Part shown: in pieces, positions 58,874 to 64,000 of the stretch | How positions within the stretch are numbered: position 1 is the first letter of the stretch | Layout of the letters: every line of letters begins with the position of its first letter | Notes under the pieces: model-generated | Seen by the model: the letters and a program-made list of their open reading frames with translations, nothing else | What the model was told of the DNA's origin: nothing | The model's database searches: none | DNA from: Liolophura sinensis | Taxonomy: Eukaryota; Mollusca; Polyplacophora; Chitonida; Chitonidae | Assembly (NCBI RefSeq): GCF_032854445.1 | Contig: NC_088306.1 | Coordinates: 7,005,924-7,069,923, forward strand | Length of the DNA stretch: 64,000 nt | Direction: 5' to 3' | Translations under genes and position numbers: made by a program

Positions 58874-59489
58874 AATGATGAGCGCCAGTACCAAGCTTAC
58901 CAAGCCTTGGGTTTAAATCCCGTCTGACTGGAGTGATGGAAACATATGTCGTTTCGAGACAATTACAGCTCGCCTTTCGGGACAATGGGTATAAGCACCG
59001 CAGTAATTCGGGACCAGCTGAGATTGGTGAGATACGAGCCACTTAATTGACTGGAACAGCGTTATAACTACATGCCTTACCGTTGCAAATGGTGTGGGCC
59101 TCTCCATTATAGCTGACCTGACCTTTCAACATGAGGTGAATGACCGTTAGATTTGATTCTGGAGTTGCCTTAGACTTATCGAGACACAGAGTAATCTGAT
59201 CTGTCTGCATGGTTGTTTAACACCAAAGCAATGAATTACTACAATTGAACTGTGTCGGCGGCAAATGGCTAAATCTGTTATGGCGCTGCCATCCGTTGCT
59301 TTTGCATTGCAAAAGTGACATACGAAAGCCAGCTGCGTGAAGCCTCTGGAGTTTAATCAAGGTTATATTAGCTATCGGTTTGTTCTCGAAATAATGATAC
59401 AATGTAGCAAACTTGCTCTACCTTTCTCTATTAGAGTGACCCGACAGTTTGATCTGCAGGTAAATCCTATTTTGGTATTTATGCCTTAA
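58874..59489. other. No recognisable feature
   Basis: A 'gcctt gggtttaaatcccg' stretch near 58903-58921 is weakly B-box-like. No complete SINE could be traced. Confidence 0.35.
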
Positions 59490-59580
59490 TTGAACAGTTA
59501 GAATATAATCCTAACTGAGGTAAATTGGTAAGAGAGCGTATATTATCGGTTAAGTGTGTTTATTCGCCAGCTATCACAAT
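59490..59580 (-). repeat. Family M 5' fragment
   Basis: The minus strand has 'tgatagctggcgaataaac' and 'caatttacctcagttaggat', the 5' half of family M. Confidence 0.6.
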
Positions 59581-59979
59581 GTCCTAGGTGATCTGGTTTT
59601 ACTCTTTTACTCTATTATATTTCTTGAATGTCACATGACCACCGGGCATGGGGGTATGTATATAAGTCAGATGCTCGATATCTAACTACGTGGCAAAACC
59701 GGGCTCAATCCCAACACTGGACAGAGAATTTATCGATTACCCAACTCTTATTGTTTTTAGGTGATTTTCGACTGTCTAGTGGCTTTTCGTGCAATTTTAC
59801 GTTTATTGAAGACCACCATATTGCGTGCAACTCTGCATTATGTGTGAGAAAGCTCGCCTGTAGCTTGCCACATAACGCTAGCTGCCATAAGCAGATATAA
59901 TCAGGGGTAATTGTTGTGAAGATGACAGGGAATTATGGTTCATCAAGTACGGAGTGAGTGTGCCAGGGATGTTATGCAT
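59581..59979. other. Possible degenerate family B SINE, otherwise nothing
   Basis: 'aaccgggctcaatcccaaca' near 59697 is B-box-like, and 'tattgaagaccaccatattg' near 59804 resembles a family B body. The similarity is weak. Confidence 0.35.
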
Positions 59980-60034
59980 GAAGGTATAGCAGCAAAAACT
60001 CCCACTGTCCAACACTATAAAAGACTACTTCATA

Positions 60035-60285
60035 AAGAAAATGGTCACATGTAACAGGTGAAATACGGCCTCTTGTCAATTTATATCGGTAGGCTCTTAT
60101 TCTCATTGTTCATGTCAGTGCACAAATAGAGGCAAATTATGCTGCCCTACCACCAAGCAAAATAAGGTAAATAGACCCATCGATGTTAATTGCTATTTGT
60201 TAAACGTCACTGATCTAGAAATCCTCAAAGTTCTGCTCCGGCATCACCTTTAATATACAACAACATTAAAACAATGCAACGGGAC
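60035..60285 (+). repeat. Family M element
   Basis: 'gtcacatgtaacaggtgaaa', 'ggcctcttgtcaattta', 'gatgttaattgctatttgtt' and 'taaaacaatgcaacggga' occur in family order, giving a nearly complete copy. Confidence 0.8.
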
Positions 60286-60438
60286 CAGGAAACTTGGACA
60301 TGTGTATGAAAGCTTTTGCATCATTCAAATGTAACTAAAAATGCACTAAGTTTGCCATTAAGGTATTTCGTACCATTGGATTATACATGTATTAGCTATT
60401 ATATGAATTGTCCATGGAAAAGTGGTCCATTCGCTTAG

Positions 60439-60464
60439 CCCCCCCCCCCCCCCCACCCCCTCCC
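60439..60464. repeat. C-rich homopolymer tract
   Basis: A poly-C run with one interrupting A. Confidence 0.95.
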
Positions 60465-60546
60465 AAATTTCTTAAACGCGCTTTTTTGTTTTTATTTGCT
60501 GGCAGCAAGAAATTTTGCACGGTGTCCCTTACGACGTCCGTCAATA

Positions 60547-60574
60547 ATTTATTTATTTATTTATTTATTTATTT

Positions 60575-60650
<76 letters not shown>

Positions 60651-60735
60651 TCTATCTCATTGTTACTTATCAGCATACTCGAGAATTCACTTATACAATG
60701 GCGGTCAATTGGGTGGAGGAAATCTGAGTGACCGT
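60547..60735 (-). mobile_element. Expanded (TTTA)n tail with degenerate family A SINE
   Basis: A ~105-bp (TTTA)n run (60547-60650) is followed by 'tactcgagaattcacttata' and 'atggcggtcaattgggtgga', the 3' part of a SINE read on the minus strand. The microsatellite is the grown SINE tail. A diverged repeat-like stretch continues to about 60890. Confidence 0.75.
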
Positions 60736-60890
60736 GATGTACTACCGACCTTTCGCAAGTTTCCCACCTATGACCCTCAGACATGCACACTGTATTGGTG
60801 GAAGATAAGTGGTCTTCAACGAACGTCAAAGAACGTCACTGCGCAAAAGGTCACACGAGGTTTGGCGATTGTTTATCGTCATTAAGTATC

Positions 60891-61166
60891 AGTGAACAAT
60901 GAATCCTGTTTTGGATTGGAATCTGTCTTTGTTTTCATTATAAGCTTGAAATTTTACATATGTATTTTTGAAAGTGAAGTTAGCTCTTTTAATGATTTGT
61001 GGATTTCAGTGACTGTACTTATTTGTAATGTTTGATTTCTCAAAACAAGGGCTTCCTGTTGGTGGCGATTCTTCAGATGAGACTTTATGGAGCATGATTG
61101 TGCCACTAATCTTTGATTTCATCCTGAAGGCTGACCACAGGTGAAACAGTCGTCCATCAAAACAAT
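60891..61166. other. No recognisable feature
   Basis: Unique-looking sequence. Confidence 0.4.
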
Positions 61167-61289
61167 ATTATACGACCCACCCGGTTTCCACCCACCATGA
61201 TGCTGGCCGCCGTCGTATAAGTGAAATATTCTCGAGTACGGCGTAAAACACCAATCAAATAAATAAATAAATAAAATTATACGATCCAC
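61167..61289 (+). mobile_element. 5'-truncated family A SINE with 14-bp target duplication
   Basis: The SINE 3' part starts at 'ccggtttccacccaccatga' and ends in (ATAA)n. It is flanked by ATTATACGACCCAC (61167-61180) and ATTATACGATCCAC (61276-61289). Such duplications indicate LINE-mediated insertion. Confidence 0.92.
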
Positions 61290-61972
61290 GTCCTTGACCT
61301 CAAGGACATAACTGCTTGATGCTTATCTGACAATTCGGTCAGTGGATGAGAAGAACCATTTTCTTATCAGCTGTGAATTCTTGGATTCCATTTCTACCAG
61401 GTGATTACCTGGCCGTGAATTCTATCTTTTGTAAGGTTTCCAGACTGGCATTGCTTACCTGTGCGTAGGTTATTAGCTGGACGGGCAGATCGTAATTGCC
61501 TTGTTTAGTTTTCAATTAGGACAGCAAATACGTCAGATATTTCCTCGGGCAAAAACAACATCACTCTGCGTGGACAAATCGTTGACAGTCGAGGCTATGT
61601 GATTTTTTCTCACTGATTCTTACAATGTATATTTTTATCTGAAGGAGAGCTAATATATTTCGCACCTTAGTAATTTAAAAACATCCATTGATTAAACCGT
61701 TACCGTTTGTCAGAAATAGATCCTAAGATTGCCGATTTGTAACATCCATAATGTGATTGAGTGATAGGTTGATTCAATTGGTGTCTAATACCGAGATGTT
61801 GCACTTCTATGACAGCGGGTATGTTTATGAGTGGGAAAAAAAACCCGTAGAAACAGGTACCTGACAACCCATCAAAATTAAAGCCGCACCCAACAGATAC
61901 AACCTGATCGATAGTCCTGATAGTCACAGCGAGTCAGAGCTCAAATCCTCTGACCTAACCAGGGATCTTTTT
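61290..61972. other. No recognisable feature
   Basis: Unique-looking sequence. Confidence 0.4.
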
Positions 61973-62115
61973 CATTTATTTATTTATTTGATTGGTGTTA
62001 GATGCCGTATTCAAGAATATTTAACTTATACGATGGAGGCCAGTATTATGATGGGAGGACACCGGGCAGAACTAGGGGAAAACCCACGACTATCCACAGA
62101 TTGCTGTCCGAAATG
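61973..62115 (-). mobile_element. Family A SINE, 5' truncated
   Basis: The minus strand runs from the 'cagcaatctgtggatagtcg' region to the 3' module and an (ATAA)n tail near 61973-61988. Confidence 0.85.
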
Positions 62116-62151
62116 GCCTTTTTTGATAGACGCAGGTCAGATTAAATGTAT

Positions 62152-62388
62152 ACTTATTTATTTATTTATTTATTAGATTGGTGTTTTACGCCGCACTGAA
62201 GGATATTTTCACTTACACGATGGCGGGTAGCAGAGATGGGGGTAAAACTCACGACCATTTGCAGGTTGTTGCAGACCTTCCAACATAAGGCCTGAGAAGA
62301 AGCTAGCAAGAGCTGGACCTGGGTTTACGGTGACCGCATTGGTGAGAGGCTCCTGGGTCATTGCGCCGAGCTGTCGTGCTAACCTCAG
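62152..62388 (-). mobile_element. Family A SINE, near full length, diverged
   Basis: Minus strand: 'gaggttagcacgacagctcg' (A-box region), 'caccgtaaacccaggtccag', 'caacctgcaaatggtcgtga', the 3' end 'gcggcgtaaaacaccaatc' and an (ATAA)n tail. It is adjacent to another SINE in the same orientation. Confidence 0.88.
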
Positions 62389-63690
62389 TGCATATATTAT
62401 CTTTCACAAATAGCTCTGTGCAATTTAGGATATGCTAGTCTTATTGTGCAGACGCTACTGCCGTCCTTACTTGTTCAAGGTAATAACGCCGTTAGGAAAA
62501 CCCTCATCATGGAGAAATCAAACCTTTTTCATGAAGTCGGTAATTGCAATTGTAAAGATATTTTCAGCACATTGAAAGATATTTTTGCGCTTCGCAGAAG
62601 CCGTTACGGTATTTTATATAATGTTTAAACAGGTTATAATATAATCCTGTAACAACGTGGTACGGATATCCCTTTCAATTCAAATGCCTAAAATTCAAAT
62701 ATGTTATTTTACGTATTTGCCTAAATATTTTTGGACCTCATCGTCTTTTAATGTTCTAAAAGACAAGATAGGCATAGTTAACAAAGTTAGCAAACACATC
62801 ATATAAACCATGAATGAAATTCGCCAGAATTCATTGAGAGTTCTATTAATTATTGGCAAAGACATTTGCTTCTCAAACAGCCACATATTTTTCGGAACAA
62901 ATCAAATTTATTTAATAACTTCTAATGAATGTTGGGAATGTTTTTCCGTGTTGCATTGCATGAAATTAGATCATCTGGCCTGCCCACGTTGCGAGTCCTT
63001 TCCTTCCATTGCATCTCAGTAACTGAGTGAAGTTCATTAAGATGTCCGCAAACAAAACCATTCCGATACAGAAACCCGACCGCCTTGAACCGACACATTG
63101 TGAACGATGTAAAGTTAGCAACACATTCTTCATGAAGATCTGGAATAAAAAGGATTGCATTTTCTTGGAAACAAGACAAAAGGTGCTTCCGATTCGGTTT
63201 TTGGCAATGTTACAGGACGGCCCTTAATGTATTCGGACAGATGTTATGTTATTCCCCTAAATCTGCATTTACCCGTATAAACCGGTTGTGAATGTTGACC
63301 GTATTACGAAGAACCCATGTGGAAAGCATTCATCTTATGAAAGAAAGATCAGATACGGGAACTTGGGCGATGAGATTTGCACGTTTTTTTCATATTTAAC
63401 AAATACCCAGGGTACCTTGTGCCGTATATAGCATAATATAGAGTGGCCATTTCCACACAGCGAGGCATAAGGACCGAAGCGAAACTATATGACATTATAC
63501 CGTAATTACATCGCCTTACTGTTAAGAAAGATCACCAGATAAACTATTGGCGAGAACCACGGAGAGGGAGATCAATAAGCAGGTTGAATACTGAACTCAT
63601 CACATGATTGTCGCCTCTGTATATCTGAAGCACCGGACTCGACGTCTGGAGACTATGCCCGGACTTTTAAAATGGTGTTTACTGCTGCCT
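62389..63690. other. No recognisable feature
   Basis: Overlapping short frames at 62.8-63.2 kb on both strands have no known domain. A possible exon there cannot be supported. Confidence 0.35.
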
Positions 63691-63691
63691 C

Positions 63692-63830
63692 GCTTGGTGC
63701 TCAGAACTGAGAAGTTAAAGCAAGGAAATATGACTGGTTGGTTGGTCCAGTATCGCTATAAGGTAACTGGATGGGGTACGATGTCTGTTATTTTTGGCGG
63801 CATGGGCTCGCCTGCCACAAGAAGACACAA
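63692..63830 (+). repeat. Dispersed repeat R, copy 2
   Basis: 'cgcttggtgctcagaactga', 'gttaaagcaaggaaata' and 'cctgccacaagaagacaca' match the copy at 55440-55622. It is followed by a short (CATT)n run near 63838-63855. Confidence 0.7.
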
Positions 63831-63855
63831 CCCAAACCATTCATTCATTCATTCA

Positions 63856-64000
63856 TGCGCACTGTGTGTCTGAAGTACTGCCAAGGTGACCATTCCCTAG
63901 CAGAATGTGTGTGTCCGTAAGAAGGGGGGAGGGTGCTTAACTTTTATAACGCCATTATCTTCCCGTCAGGTCAGTGTTGTACAAGTTTTTTCCATTTATA
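63856..64000. other. No recognisable feature
   Basis: End of the window; nothing recognised. Confidence 0.4.

Noticed and set aside
60408-60885. Frames with Leu-Phe-Ile-Tyr repeats
   Set aside because: Translation of the (TTTA)n run.
62810-63227. Overlapping 60-85-codon frames on both strands as a gene
   Set aside because: No domain, no splice or polyadenylation support, and frames open on both strands.

Overview
This is a repeat-dominated stretch of an animal nuclear genome. It is AT-rich, and I see no gene with convincing multi-exon structure. Many tRNA-derived SINEs carry a 3' end of the type 'acggcgtaaaacaccaatca' followed by (ATAA)n. I associate this SINE type with marine molluscs and related lophotrochozoans, so a mollusc is my best guess; no host gene settles it.

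Layout. 1-6 kb: unique-looking DNA with two adjacent copies of a dispersed motif (called DR1 here), three SINEs and one minus-strand candidate coding exon. 6.1-12.2 kb: a complete-ended but internally broken Ty3/gypsy LTR retrotransposon on the minus strand, inserted in an (AT)n microsatellite. Its LTRs are 1006 bp each, and it has a tRNA-Pro-like primer binding site and a polypurine tract. Its coding order is Gag, protease, integrase, then the end of reverse transcriptase and RNase H. Integrase therefore comes BEFORE reverse transcriptase, as in the Gmr1 group, and the catalytic RT core is missing. 12.2-18.4 kb: SINEs, short tandem duplications and copies of an unclassified ~300-bp element (family M). 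18.4-39.5 kb: four head-to-tail copies of a ~4.89-kb unit. Unit 1 is enlarged by two solo LTRs of the same retrotransposon in opposite orientations, units 1-3 share one SINE insertion, and unit 4 lacks that SINE but carries its own ~945-bp insertion. 39.5-46 kb: older, diverged partial copies of the last third of the unit (two direct, one inverted, plus fragments), themselves invaded by SINEs, a MITE and a 32-bp minisatellite. 46-64 kb: mostly unique-looking DNA with scattered SINE and M copies, a 144-bp AT-rich palindrome, minisatellites, a candidate terminal coding exon with a polyadenylation signal near 56.4-56.9 kb, and a weaker candidate non-coding exon near 53.5 kb.

How it fits together. 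The array records an order of events: duplication of a 4.89-kb segment, a SINE insertion before the last duplications, then LTR insertions in one unit. Paralogous empty sites in sister units give exact insertion boundaries and 4-bp target-site duplications for the retrotransposon. The only strong protein-coding content is the retrotransposon polyprotein. Most other open frames in the window lie in repeats and look like chance.
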